A stretch of DNA of 15,754 nt from Bacteroidales bacterium (GCA_017551215.1 JAFZMA010000107.1:1-15754); one strand, 5' to 3'; shown: positions 7,928 through 15,686, counted from the first letter of the stretch. Notes: generated by a model from the letters alone, not told the origin. Translations and numbers: made by a program.

Positions 7928-8766
7928 AGGCTAAGAAGATAATATGGTATTTTCTCGGGAGCGTCGTGCTGGCTGTCATCTACTATGTGCTGATGGCAAA
8001 TATTGTGTACTGGGGAGACGAATCCCGCATGCTCAAGGATAACCGCAGCCGCGCCAAGGCCCTTGACACAATCCAGGCAAAATTCTCTATCCTCAGCGAT
8101 GAACTCAAAGCTCTCCAGAGCCGCGATGCTGGAATCTACCGTTCCATCTTTGGAGCAGATCCCGCAAAGGACCTTTACAAGGAAGATATGGGTCAGGATA
8201 TAGACATTAAAACCGCCCTGGCAATGGCTAAGGGAGTGGAGGTTTCCATAGATTCCATCCGCAGCAACCTCTCTTACCTGGGCTCAAGTTCAGAGAATAT
8301 CCCGTCCATAATTCCGGTGGAAGGTTGCGGCAAGGAGAGTATATGCGCATCTATCGGCCGCAAGATAAACCCTCTGATAAAGAGCGTGGTATGGCACTCC
8401 GGTGTAGATATTGAGGCAGAGGCCGGAACTCCGGTAATCGCCTCTGCGGAAGGAGTTGTAACATCCGTTATCCGCGGAGACCGCACAGAAGGAGACGTTG
8501 TGGAAATGGACCATCTGAACGGCTATTCAACACGCTATTGCCATCTGGACAGCATTGCAGTAAAACGGGGAGACACCCTAAGCCGCGGAGACCGCATAGC
8601 CTGCGTAGGCATGACCGGAAAAACAATAGCTCCGCATCTGCATTACGAGGTGATATTCAACGGTAAAAGGGCAAATCCCGTATGCTGGTTCTTTGCCTCT
8701 CTCAAGCCTCAGGAATACTCCCAGGCCCTGCACAAGGCGGAAAACAGCGGCCAGTCTTTGGATTAA
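7924..8766 (+). CDS. Membrane-anchored M23 (LytM-type) metallopeptidase, second copy
   Basis: A 280-aa paralogue of the gene before it, with the same plan: membrane helix at about 5-28, a charged helical linker (32-70), and a LytM domain from about 140. Catalytic and zinc residues are intact: His158 and Asp162 (HSGVD), His207 (YCHL), and His238 and His240 (HLHYEV). Both copies share a juxtamembrane motif, RDxxIYRxxFG (here RDAGIYRSIFG, 68-78; in the first copy [11 protein letters not shown], 84-93 region), outside the catalytic domain. The start ATG is inside the stop of the upstream gene (ATGA), so the two are almost certainly translated together and may act as a pair. Overall identity outside the domain is low, which points to an old duplication. 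Substrate bond and partner are unknown. Confidence 0.88.
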   Translation: MKAKKIIWYFLGSVVLAVIYYVLMANIVYWGDESRMLKDNRSRAKALDTIQAKFSILSDELKALQSRDAGIYRSIFGADPAKDLYKEDMGQDIDIKTALAMAKGVEVSIDSIRSNLSYLGSSSENIPSIIPVEGCGKESICASIGRKINPLIKSVVWHSGVDIEAEAGTPVIASAEGVVTSVIRGDRTEGDVVEMDHLNGYSTRYCHLDSIAVKRGDTLSRGDRIACVGMTGKTIAPHLHYEVIFNGKRANPVCWFFASLKPQEYSQALHKAENSGQSLD

Positions 8767-8788
8767 TCTTCCAACTTGATTATTTTTG
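8757..8788 (+). promoter_or_regulatory. Strong Bacteroidota-type promoter directly before the merR start
   Basis: TTTG (8757-8760), a 20-base spacer, and TATTTTTG (8781-8788) match both consensus elements (-33 TTTG, -7 TAnnTTTG) with ideal spacing. The merR ATG begins only 6 bases later (8795), about where transcription should start. The -33 box lies in the last codons of the second M23 gene. Confidence 0.6.
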
Positions 8789-8794
8789 CAAAGT

Positions 8795-9157
8795 ATGGAG
8801 GAAGGCAGCAAGCTATATTACACAATTGGAGACGTATCCAAGATTCTTGGAGAGAGCACATCCCTGGTCAGGTTCTGGTCAGACAAGTTTCCGGCATTTA
8901 TCAAGCCCGTCCGCAATAAAAAGGGCAACCGTTTTTTCACCCAGAAGGATGTGGAAACATTCAAGGTGATCCATCATCTTGTAAAGGAGAGCGGAATGAC
9001 ATTGGAGGGAGCGCGTCAGAGAATGAAGCAGAATCTGTCTCCTACAGACCGCAAACTGGAGGTTATTGAAAGGCTCCGCAGCATCAAAGCCAAGCTGCTG
9101 GCGGTATCGGAAGACCTCTCAGACGATGTTCCAGAAGATTATCCGGAAGATGCATAA
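8795..9157 (+). CDS. Small MerR-family transcriptional regulator
   Basis: A 120-aa DNA-binding protein. The N-terminal winged helix-turn-helix of the MerR family is recognisable: YYTIGDVSKILGESTSLVRFW (8-28), followed by the wing with KGNRFFTQKDVETFKVIHHLV (43-63). A C-terminal helix (about 84-108) would form the dimer coiled coil. There is no cysteine cluster or ligand-binding domain after it, so it is unlikely to be a metal sensor such as MerR or CueR; it resembles the short MerR proteins found beside M23 and Nif3-like genes in Bacteroidota. The ATG at 8795 is chosen because the HTH starts at residue 8 and no later Met would keep it; an in-frame TTG at 8786 falls inside the -7 box. Its last 8 bases overlap the nif3-like start (ATGCATAA). 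Target genes are unknown. Confidence 0.9.
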   Translation: MEEGSKLYYTIGDVSKILGESTSLVRFWSDKFPAFIKPVRNKKGNRFFTQKDVETFKVIHHLVKESGMTLEGARQRMKQNLSPTDRKLEVIERLRSIKAKLLAVSEDLSDDVPEDYPEDA

Positions 9158-9932
9158 ATCTCAGAAAATCAAAGCCTCTGATATCGCTGAGGCTATAGAG
9201 AAATTTGCTCCCCTGGCAACTCAGGCGGAGTGGGATAACAGCGGCTTTACGGTTGGAAATCCCAATGCACAGGTGCATAAGGCACTGATAGCGCTCAACT
9301 GCTCGCTTGAAGTTGTAAAGGAAGCGATTGCCTGTGGCTGTGATATGATAATCACGCACCACCCGCTCATTGTCCACAAGCCTTGTCTTTCCATTCTGGA
9401 AGGAGATCCGCGCTCGGATACCATAATGCTGGCGATTCGTTCCGGGATAACCGTATATTCATCCCATACGCCTCTGGATAAAGCTAAGGGCGGACTCAAT
9501 GACATAATGGCCGCCAAGATGCGCCTTAAGGATTGCACAGTCCTCAGCGATGACGGATTCGGAGTTGTGGGCAACCTGCCAAAGGCATTGACTTTCACGC
9601 AACTGGTGGCCGAGACAAAAAAGGCGTTCGGAGCCTCGAACATAAGGACATCCGCTCCAGTCAAGGGAAAGGTCACAAGGGTTGCCGTGAGTAGCGGAGG
9701 CGGGCAAGGCTCTATCCCATACGCAGTTGCAAAGGGAGCCCAGGTGCTGCTGACCGGAGATGTCACGCATCACAATTTCTATTGTCCGGACGGATTTGCG
9801 GTGTTAGACCTGGGTCATCATTTCAGCGAACTTCCGGCTATAGGCCTTCTGGAATCCATTGTTAAGAAAAATTTTCCTACATTTGCACTCCATTTGAGCG
9901 AGGCTGATACAAGCCCGATATTTTATTTTTGA
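9150..9932 (+). CDS. Nif3-like dinuclear metal centre protein (GTP cyclohydrolase 1 type 2 homologue)
   Basis: Member of the NIF3/YbgI family, cytoplasmic proteins with a two-metal site and no firmly established substrate; the 'GTP cyclohydrolase type 2' label is a database name. Metal ligands are visible: the HHP pair His70-His71 in IITHHPL, Asp110 in SSHTPLD, and GHHFSE (222-227) supplying a late His and Glu227. The start at 9150 (260 aa) overlaps the merR stop by 8 bases and gives an N-terminus KASDIAEAIEKFAPL as in the family. An ATG at 9126 would add 8 residues. The length is that of the short form (E. coli YbgI, 247 aa). Many Bacteroidota relatives are about 365 aa with an inserted domain between the halves, which is absent here. 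It is followed after one base by the zinc-ribbon gene, a pairing found across many phyla. Confidence 0.92.
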   Translation: MHKSQKIKASDIAEAIEKFAPLATQAEWDNSGFTVGNPNAQVHKALIALNCSLEVVKEAIACGCDMIITHHPLIVHKPCLSILEGDPRSDTIMLAIRSGITVYSSHTPLDKAKGGLNDIMAAKMRLKDCTVLSDDGFGVVGNLPKALTFTQLVAETKKAFGASNIRTSAPVKGKVTRVAVSSGGGQGSIPYAVAKGAQVLLTGDVTHHNFYCPDGFAVLDLGHHFSELPAIGLLESIVKKNFPTFALHLSEADTSPIFYF

Positions 9933-9933
9933 T

Positions 9934-10794
9934 ATGGCAACAACAAAGAAAAATCCTGCATTGAGCGGGGAGACCTTCACCTCCCTGCAGATTTCTACAA
10001 AGAACGCAGACGCGTTGGAGATGGAAAAGAAGCTTCATCTTCTTTACAAGCTCCAGCAGACGGACTCCAAGATAGATTCCATTTACATGCTCCGCGGAGA
10101 GCTCCCTCTGGAGGTTAGAGACCTTGAGGACGAGGTAGCCGGCCTTAAGACCAAACAGGCTGCTATCCAGAAGGAAATCAAGGAGATAGAGAACTTCATC
10201 GCGAGTAAGAAGAACGAGATGGAAGAATGCCGCTTGGCTATCAAGAAGTACGAGCAGCAGCGTAACAACGTGCGCAACAACCGCGAGTTCGAGTCCATTT
10301 CCAAGGAGATAGAGTTCCAGCAGCTGGAGAGCCAGCTTGCAGAAAAGAGAGCCAACGAGGGTGCAAAGAATCTGGTTACCAAGAAAGAGGAGCTGGCACT
10401 TCTGGGAGAAGAGATGAAAGGCCGCGAGGCAGACCTGGATGCAAAGCGCAAAGAGCTGGAAAACATAGAGAAGGAGACAGAGAAGGAAGTTGAAAAGCTT
10501 CAGGAGGAGAGCAAGGGATATCAGGAGCAGATAGATGGCAGAATGCTGGCCGCATACGAGAAGGTAAGGAGCAACGTCCGCAACAAGATGGCTGTAGTTA
10601 CCGTACTCAGAGGCGCTTGCGGCGGTTGCTTCAACAAGATTCCGCCTCAGAGGCAGATAGATATAGACGAGAGCCGCAAGATTGTGGTTTGCGAATACTG
10701 CGGTAGGATATTGGTAAGTTCCCGCTTCGCCGAGGAAGATAATCCTGTTGCAGAAGAGGCAAAACCGGCAAAGAAGACTGCAAAGAAAAAATAA
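9934..10794 (+). CDS. Coiled-coil protein with C-terminal C4 zinc ribbon
   Basis: A 286-aa protein of the family typified by Helicobacter HP0958 (FlgZ) and often annotated 'C4-type zinc ribbon domain-containing protein'. Residues ~30-205 are a long charged heptad-type helix pair containing LRGELPLEVRDLEDEVAGL (53-71) and NNREFESISKEIEFQ (115-129), the family's conserved hairpin. The zinc ribbon has Cys229-x2-Cys232 (ACGGCF) and Cys253-x2-Cys256 (CEYCGRIL), separated by 20 residues. A Lys/Ala-rich tail (275-286) follows. The role outside Helicobacter is poorly defined; nucleic-acid binding is proposed from the ribbon. The first ~29 residues look unstructured, and Met30 is a possible alternative start. 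The gene begins one base after the nif3-like stop, so it is clearly cotranscribed. Confidence 0.9.
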   Translation: MATTKKNPALSGETFTSLQISTKNADALEMEKKLHLLYKLQQTDSKIDSIYMLRGELPLEVRDLEDEVAGLKTKQAAIQKEIKEIENFIASKKNEMEECRLAIKKYEQQRNNVRNNREFESISKEIEFQQLESQLAEKRANEGAKNLVTKKEELALLGEEMKGREADLDAKRKELENIEKETEKEVEKLQEESKGYQEQIDGRMLAAYEKVRSNVRNKMAVVTVLRGACGGCFNKIPPQRQIDIDESRKIVVCEYCGRILVSSRFAEEDNPVAEEAKPAKKTAKKK

Positions 10795-10807
10795 ATTTTA
10801 CTCAGCG

Positions 10808-12010
10808 ATGAAGCAAGGCTCCTATACTTTGAGGGACCTCTTCTTCAAGCACGTAGGACAGACATCCTCTTCCCCGCTAGGCTTAAGGATAGTGAAGGCA
10901 GAGGGTGTTTTTCTGTATTCGGAGACCAGGAAATATCTGGATTTCATATCCGGTGTCTCCGTGAGCAACGTGGGCCATGCCAGAAGAGAGGTGATAGATG
11001 CCGTCAAGGCGCAGATGGAAAACTATGCCCATCTGATGGTTTACGGGGAGATGATAGAATCTCCTCAGGTTGAGCACGCAACTCTCCTCTGTTCAATTCT
11101 TCCGGAAAATCTGCAGAGCGTTTACTATGTCAACAGCGGGAGCGAGGCCAACGAGGCAGCCATAAAGCTGGCAAAGCGAATTACCCGCAGGCGCAGGATT
11201 GCAGCCTGCCGCAACGCCTATCACGGCAGCACCCAGGGAGCACTCAGCCTGATGGACAGCGAGGAGTTCAAGGGAGCTTTCCGCCCGCTTCTGCCAATGG
11301 TGGACCATTTCAGTTTCAACGATTTTGAATCCCTTTCGGTTATTACGGACGAGACCGCGGCAGTGATTGTGGAACCCGTTCAGGGAGAGGGCGGTGTGCA
11401 GATTCCAAAGCCGGGATTCCTGGAGGCGCTGAGGCAGAAGTGCAACCAGACAGGCGCCCTTCTGATATTCGACGAGGTGCAGACCGGATTCGGCCGCACC
11501 GGAAAGATGTTCGCCTTTGAGAAATACGGAGTTGTTCCGGATATACTTACGCTGGCAAAGGCCCTTGGCGGCGGAATGCCTCTGGGAGCTATGGTAACTT
11601 CTTTCGAGAGGATGAAATGCTGGCAGACAGACCCTCCTCTGGGGCATATTACCACGTTTGGAGGCCATCCGGTCTGCTGCGCGGCAGCTCTTGCATCGCT
11701 GAGGCTCCTTCTGGAAAAGGACTGGGTGGGGGATGTGGAGAGAAAATCCCGGAAAATTGTGGAGGCCTTGAAGTCCCATCCCGCTGTAAAGGAGATACGT
11801 GCGGCAGGGTTGCTGATTGCGGTGGATCTGGGAAGTGAGGAGTTGGCGAAAAAAGTGCTATATTTACTGATTGATGAGGGCGTGTTGACAGACTGGTTCC
11901 TGTTTCAGCCAACATCATTCAGGATAGCGCCTCCGCTGTGCATCTCGGACGATGAAATAGAACTTGGAATCCAGGCGGTCAGGAGGGTTTTGGACAAACT
12001 GGGAGAGTAA
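10808..12010 (+). CDS. Class III PLP-dependent aminotransferase
   Basis: A fold-type I aminotransferase of the acetylornithine/GABA aminotransferase group, 400 aa. Seen in order: N-terminal YLDFISGVSVSNVGH (43-57); the PLP-phosphate loop SGSEANEAAIKLAK (110-123); Tyr138-His139 stacking on the cofactor (NAYHGST); EPVQGEGGV (189-197); the PLP-pyridine Asp222 in FDEVQTGFGRTGKMFAFE; and the Schiff-base Lys251 in LAKALGGGMPLGA. All catalytic residues are intact. The amino donor and acceptor cannot be read from the sequence. No arginine, lysine or GABA pathway genes are nearby, so it is an orphan; relatives in this phylum are usually named only 'aspartate aminotransferase family protein'. ATG at 10808 gives a normal N-terminus. 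It sits 13 bases after the zinc-ribbon gene and 5 bases before dnaB. Confidence 0.9.
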   Translation: MKQGSYTLRDLFFKHVGQTSSSPLGLRIVKAEGVFLYSETRKYLDFISGVSVSNVGHARREVIDAVKAQMENYAHLMVYGEMIESPQVEHATLLCSILPENLQSVYYVNSGSEANEAAIKLAKRITRRRRIAACRNAYHGSTQGALSLMDSEEFKGAFRPLLPMVDHFSFNDFESLSVITDETAAVIVEPVQGEGGVQIPKPGFLEALRQKCNQTGALLIFDEVQTGFGRTGKMFAFEKYGVVPDILTLAKALGGGMPLGAMVTSFERMKCWQTDPPLGHITTFGGHPVCCAAALASLRLLLEKDWVGDVERKSRKIVEALKSHPAVKEIRAAGLLIAVDLGSEELAKKVLYLLIDEGVLTDWFLFQPTSFRIAPPLCISDDEIELGIQAVRRVLDKLGE

Positions 12011-12015
12011 AGATT

Positions 12016-13515
12016 ATGGCAAAGACAGTCAAAAACAAAAAAGGAGAAGTAGACCTTGAAGTCTCGGCCCTTCAGCACGGTATGAAGGTTCCGCAGGCTC
12101 CGGAAGTGGAAGCATCAGTGCTTGGAGCTATGATGCTGGATCAGGACATTGTGGAGGAACTCATGACGGTTCTTCAGGAGGAGTGCTTCTACAAGCCGGA
12201 GAATAGGCTTATATTCAAGGCGATAACCCATCTGAGCAATGCCTCCCAGCCGGTAGACATGATGACAGTGGCAGAGCGTCTGAAGTTTAACGGAGACTTT
12301 GACGCTGCCGGCGGACTGGACTATCTCACGCGCCTGACTTCCGATATTGGTGCCGCCGTTCACGTGAACTATTATGCCAAGATTCTGGTGGACAAGTTCA
12401 TCCAGAGGGAGATGATTACCATCACCAACGATTCCCTCCGTAAATCCTATGACGAGTCAGAGCCGGTGGACGATCTCCTGAACTCTCTGCAGCAGAGACT
12501 GTTCGAGCTGTCGGAGAAAAACATGAGCCGCAAGGAGCAGTCCATCGCAGAGATTATAAAGACAAAGCTGGACAGCCTGGAGGAGATGCAGAGCAAGGGC
12601 GGGCAGACCGGTCTTCAGAGCGGATACATGGCTCTGGACAAAGTCACTTACGGTTGGCATCCGTCTGACCTGGTGATTATTGCAGGACGTCCTGGTATGG
12701 GTAAGACGGCGTTTGTGCTTACTATGGCCCGCAACATGGCTGTGGATTTCAAGATTCCGGTTGCGTTCTTCTCTCTGGAGCAGGCTCCTACTCAGTTACT
12801 TGAAAGGCTTATGGTTGCGGAGTCTGGACTGCCGTCCGACAAGATTAAGGGAAGCGTAAAGATGAGCCAGGCAGACTGGACCCAGCTGGACGACAGCCTG
12901 AAACCTTTGCTGGAAGCTCCTATCTACATAGACGACACTCCATCCCTTTCCATTGCAGACCTTAGGGCAAAGGCCCGCCGTCTTGTCAAGACCTCCGGAG
13001 TAAAGATTCTCATAATAGACTACCTGCAGCTGATGACCGGAAGCAAGGAGCTCAAGGGAAACAGAGAGCAGGAAGTTGCGGAAATTTCCCGTTCCCTCAA
13101 GGCTATTGCAAAGGAGCTGGACGTTCCGGTAATTGCCCTGGCGCAGCTCAGCCGTCAGGCCGAATCCTCTACGGGCGGACAGAAAAAGCCTCAGCTTACC
13201 CACCTGAGGGAATCCGGTGCCATTGAGCAGGATGCGGATATCGTACTCTTCCTGCATCGCCCTGAGTATTACGGACTTGAGGATATGAATATGGAGAAGG
13301 GCCTTACAGAGGTAATCATAGCAAAGCACCGTAACGGACCAACAGGAGAAGTAGAGCTTAAGTTCCTGGCTTCCCAGATGAAATTTGTGGACCGCAACGA
13401 TACCTACATACCGTCTTCTTCCATCCCATCTTCAATTTCTTTCCAGTCCAGAATCAACAGTGGCACTAATCTTGATTTCGGTATTACAGCAGAAGACGAA
13501 TACGACGGTATCTAA
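12016..13515 (+). CDS. dnaB: Replicative DNA helicase
   Basis: Hexameric 5'-3' helicase that unwinds DNA at the replication fork and binds primase. At 499 aa it is slightly longer than E. coli DnaB (471). The N-terminal collar domain covers ~26-125 (PQAPEVEASVLGAMMLD at 26-42), then a linker, then the RecA-like ATPase from ~197. Visible motifs are Walker A GRPGMGKT (224-231), catalytic Glu255 in FFSLEQ, Walker B LIIDYLQLM (332-340), the sensor AQLSR (376-380), SGAIEQDADIV (400-410), and the arginine-finger region KHRNGPTG (437-444). The ATPase motifs are uninterrupted, so there is no intein, which this gene often hosts. The N-terminal ~25 and C-terminal ~35 residues are low-complexity and probably flexible. 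It follows the aminotransferase by 5 bases. Confidence 0.98.
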   Translation: MAKTVKNKKGEVDLEVSALQHGMKVPQAPEVEASVLGAMMLDQDIVEELMTVLQEECFYKPENRLIFKAITHLSNASQPVDMMTVAERLKFNGDFDAAGGLDYLTRLTSDIGAAVHVNYYAKILVDKFIQREMITITNDSLRKSYDESEPVDDLLNSLQQRLFELSEKNMSRKEQSIAEIIKTKLDSLEEMQSKGGQTGLQSGYMALDKVTYGWHPSDLVIIAGRPGMGKTAFVLTMARNMAVDFKIPVAFFSLEQAPTQLLERLMVAESGLPSDKIKGSVKMSQADWTQLDDSLKPLLEAPIYIDDTPSLSIADLRAKARRLVKTSGVKILIIDYLQLMTGSKELKGNREQEVAEISRSLKAIAKELDVPVIALAQLSRQAESSTGGQKKPQLTHLRESGAIEQDADIVLFLHRPEYYGLEDMNMEKGLTEVIIAKHRNGPTGEVELKFLASQMKFVDRNDTYIPSSSIPSSISFQSRINSGTNLDFGITAEDEYDGI

Positions 13516-13527
13516 AAACATACAGAC

Positions 13528-14316
13528 ATGAAAAGATTTATTGCTCTCACATTCTTGCTTTCTTTGTTTTCAGCGGTTTACGCACAGGAGAACAACGATT
13601 ATCCGTTCAAGAGCGGAGAGAGAATGAACTTCGTTCTGAACTATACATGGGGCGGTGTTATCACCGATGTTGGGGATGCCACCTGCACTCTGACATATAA
13701 CGAAGGCAAATATCATGTGCTTGTAACCGGAAAGACTTTCAGGTTTTTCGACATGTTCTTCAAGGTCAGGGAGAGATTCGAGACCAGGTTCAGCGAATCT
13801 ACCCTGCGCCCGACCAGATTCTACCGCGAGGCCGCCGAGGGCAAGTACCGCATGAAGAACACCCTCACTTTCAACAAGAATTATTCTGTCAGTTCCAGAA
13901 CCCAGAAATATGACCGCCCTCCTTACGATACCCTGCTCAAGGGAACGGCCAACACTATGGATATGCTCACCCTGCTGTTCAAGAGCAGGACTCTGGACTT
14001 TGAAAACGCCCCGGTAGGCAAGAAATATCCTCTGGAGTTTGCAATAGACAAGGAAGTCTACAATATCTACTTCATTTTCCAGGGACGCGAGAACAAGAAA
14101 ATTCCTGGCAACGGCACCTACAAAACCCTGAAATTTGCCGTTAAGGTTGTGGCCGGAAACGTTTTCGACGGCAAGGAGGACATGAATATCTGGGTCACCG
14201 ATGACCAGAACAAGATACCTGTTTTCTTTGAGTCACCGATACTTGTGGGAAGGGTTCAGGGCAGGCTGATAGCCGTATCCGGGAACAAATACCCTCTGAC
14301 TTCCAAGATCAAATAG
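13528..14316 (+). CDS. Secreted DUF3108-type protein
   Basis: A 262-aa exported protein. The N-terminus is a typical Sec signal peptide, MKRFIALTFLLSLFSAVYA, with likely cleavage after Ala19 (AVYA/QENN) and no lipobox Cys. The mature part is beta-rich and resembles DUF3108 proteins: FKSGERMNFVLNYTWGGVITDVG (27-49) near the start, a middle RFETRFSESTLRPTRFYRE (90-108), and a late NIWVTDDQNKIPVFFESPILVGRVQG (221-246), where the WVTDD and P(V/I) pattern is the family's end motif. Function is unknown; periplasmic or outer-membrane location is inferred from the signal alone. It starts 12 bases after dnaB and one base before the RseC-like gene, so it may be the first gene of the rnf transcription unit or part of a longer one. 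Confidence 0.8.
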   Translation: MKRFIALTFLLSLFSAVYAQENNDYPFKSGERMNFVLNYTWGGVITDVGDATCTLTYNEGKYHVLVTGKTFRFFDMFFKVRERFETRFSESTLRPTRFYREAAEGKYRMKNTLTFNKNYSVSSRTQKYDRPPYDTLLKGTANTMDMLTLLFKSRTLDFENAPVGKKYPLEFAIDKEVYNIYFIFQGRENKKIPGNGTYKTLKFAVKVVAGNVFDGKEDMNIWVTDDQNKIPVFFESPILVGRVQGRLIAVSGNKYPLTSKIK

Positions 14317-14317
14317 C

Positions 14318-14755
14318 ATGCGGAAAGGTGTAATAGGTCACGAAGGCGTGGTCTCTGGGGTGACGGAACATGGATACAAGGTAACCATCACCTCCCGCAG
14401 CGCTTGTGCCAGCTGCAATGCCAGGGGCCTTTGCTCCGCTTCCGAGATGGCGGACAAGATTATAGAAGTGAAACATTCCGGCCCCCTGGAATTCAAAGTG
14501 GGGGATAAAGTCAGTGTCAATATGGAAGAATCCGCCGGCATGAGAGCCGTGTGGATTGTTTATGCCGTTCCGGCAATCATTTTAGTAACCTTTTTGTTAT
14601 ATTTGCAGCGTTTGGGAATGAGCGAATTGTTCACGGGCCTTACCATCCTGGGAGCTATAGCCGTATACTTTATTGTGCTGTATCTTTTCAGGGGGAAAAT
14701 AGGGCGCCGGATTAACTTTACGCTATCCCCGTTAGACGAGACAACTAACAATTAA
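14318..14755 (+). CDS. SoxR-reducing-system RseC/MucC family membrane protein
   Basis: A 145-aa inner-membrane protein. It has a short cytoplasmic N-domain with the family cysteines Cys30, Cys33 and Cys39 (CASCNARGLC), then two membrane helices (about 76-97 and 104-124), then a short basic tail. RseC/MucC proteins influence sigma-E signalling in Proteobacteria and, together with the Rsx/Rnf complex, the reduction of SoxR. In Bacteroidota the gene is commonly next to rnfB, as here, so a role in assembling or supporting Rnf or its redox cofactors is more likely than sigma-E control. It begins one base after the DUF3108 stop and ends 4 bases before rnfB. Confidence 0.88.
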   Translation: MRKGVIGHEGVVSGVTEHGYKVTITSRSACASCNARGLCSASEMADKIIEVKHSGPLEFKVGDKVSVNMEESAGMRAVWIVYAVPAIILVTFLLYLQRLGMSELFTGLTILGAIAVYFIVLYLFRGKIGRRINFTLSPLDETTNN

Positions 14756-14759
14756 CTTA

Positions 14760-15683
14760 ATGAATACAACAATTATCTTTACTGTCGCCACACTTGCAGT
14801 CTTGGGATTGCTGCTGGCGATTGTGCTCTACATTGTTGCCCAGAAATTCAAGGTGGAGGAAGATCCCCGTATCGACACCGTTGAATCTCTTCTGCCTGGC
14901 GCCAACTGCGGAGGTTGCGGCAAGGCAGGTTGTAGGGCTTTTGCAGAGTCGGCTGTAAAAGAAGGACTTGGCTCTTTGCACTGCCCGGTGGGCGGCAATC
15001 CTGTCATGCAGAAGATTGCAGAGGCACTGGGGCAGACCATAGAGGCCAAGGAACCGCAGGTTGCTGTCGTAAGATGTTCCGGATCCTGCGACAAACGCAA
15101 GAAGACCACCGTTTATGACGGTCTGGAAACCTGCGCCGCAATTGCTTCTCTGTATGGCGGAGACACGGACTGCAAGTTCGGTTGCCTTGGCCGCGGAGAC
15201 TGTGAGTCTGTCTGCAAGTTCGGAGCTATAAAAGTGAACGCCAAGACCGGTCTTCCGGAGGTAGACGAGGAGAAATGTACCGCTTGCGGTGCCTGCGTAA
15301 AGGCTTGTCCTAAGCAGATTATCGAACTCAGGAATAAAGGTCCTAAGGGCCGCCGCGTTTATGTGGCTTGCCGCAATCAGGACAAGGGAGCCGTTGCAAG
15401 AAAGGCTTGTCTTGCAGCCTGCATCGGTTGCGGAAAGTGCGCAAAGACTTGTCCGTTCGAGGCAATTACCGTTGAGAATTTCCTGGCTTACATAGATTAC
15501 ACCAAGTGCCGCATGTGCCGCAAGTGTGTGGTAGAGTGTCCTACGGGAGCAATCCACGAGGTTAACTTCCCTCCACGCCCTGCAGCAGTAAAACCTGCAG
15601 CACCTGCAGCACCGGCCGCAGCAAAACCTGTCGCCGAGCCACAGGAAAAGAAAGTAGAAATACCGGTTGAAAAACAGCAGTAA
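14760..15683 (+). CDS. rnfB: Electron transport complex subunit RnfB (multi-[4Fe-4S] ferredoxin)
   Basis: Electron-entry subunit of the Rnf complex, which couples reduced ferredoxin oxidation to NAD+ reduction with Na+ or H+ export. The 307-aa protein has one N-terminal membrane helix (5-26). The Fe-S domain follows with Cys50, 53, 58 and 75 (NCGGCGKAGC...HC). A second cysteine set is Cys138, 142, 148 and 152 (KFGCLGRGDCESVC). Three ferredoxin CxxCxxCxxxC motifs then appear at 173-183, 221-231 and 250-260. That suggests about five clusters, more than the three of E. coli RsxB (about 190 aa), and resembles the longer RnfB of anaerobes. Cys106, 110 and 125 are further cysteines without an assigned cluster. 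The end (271-307) is an Ala/Pro/Lys-rich tail. rnfC starts 3 bases after its stop. Confidence 0.95.
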   Translation: MNTTIIFTVATLAVLGLLLAIVLYIVAQKFKVEEDPRIDTVESLLPGANCGGCGKAGCRAFAESAVKEGLGSLHCPVGGNPVMQKIAEALGQTIEAKEPQVAVVRCSGSCDKRKKTTVYDGLETCAAIASLYGGDTDCKFGCLGRGDCESVCKFGAIKVNAKTGLPEVDEEKCTACGACVKACPKQIIELRNKGPKGRRVYVACRNQDKGAVARKACLAACIGCGKCAKTCPFEAITVENFLAYIDYTKCRMCRKCVVECPTGAIHEVNFPPRPAAVKPAAPAAPAAAKPVAEPQEKKVEIPVEKQQ

Positions 15684-15686
15684 GTT

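Noticed and set aside
9924..9931. TATTTTTG, a perfect -7 match, 2 bases before the zinc-ribbon ATG
   Set aside because: No TTTG lies at 19-21 bases upstream (nearest is 27), and the bases encode the end of the Nif3-like protein; more likely chance.
12016..13515. Intein in dnaB
   Set aside because: The Walker A, Walker B and later motifs are spaced normally and the 499-aa length leaves no room for an insertion.
14598..14605. TATATTTG, a -7 match inside the RseC-like gene, possible rnfB promoter
   Set aside because: No -33 box at usable spacing, and it falls in codons of a membrane helix rich in Leu/Phe, which readily give such strings.
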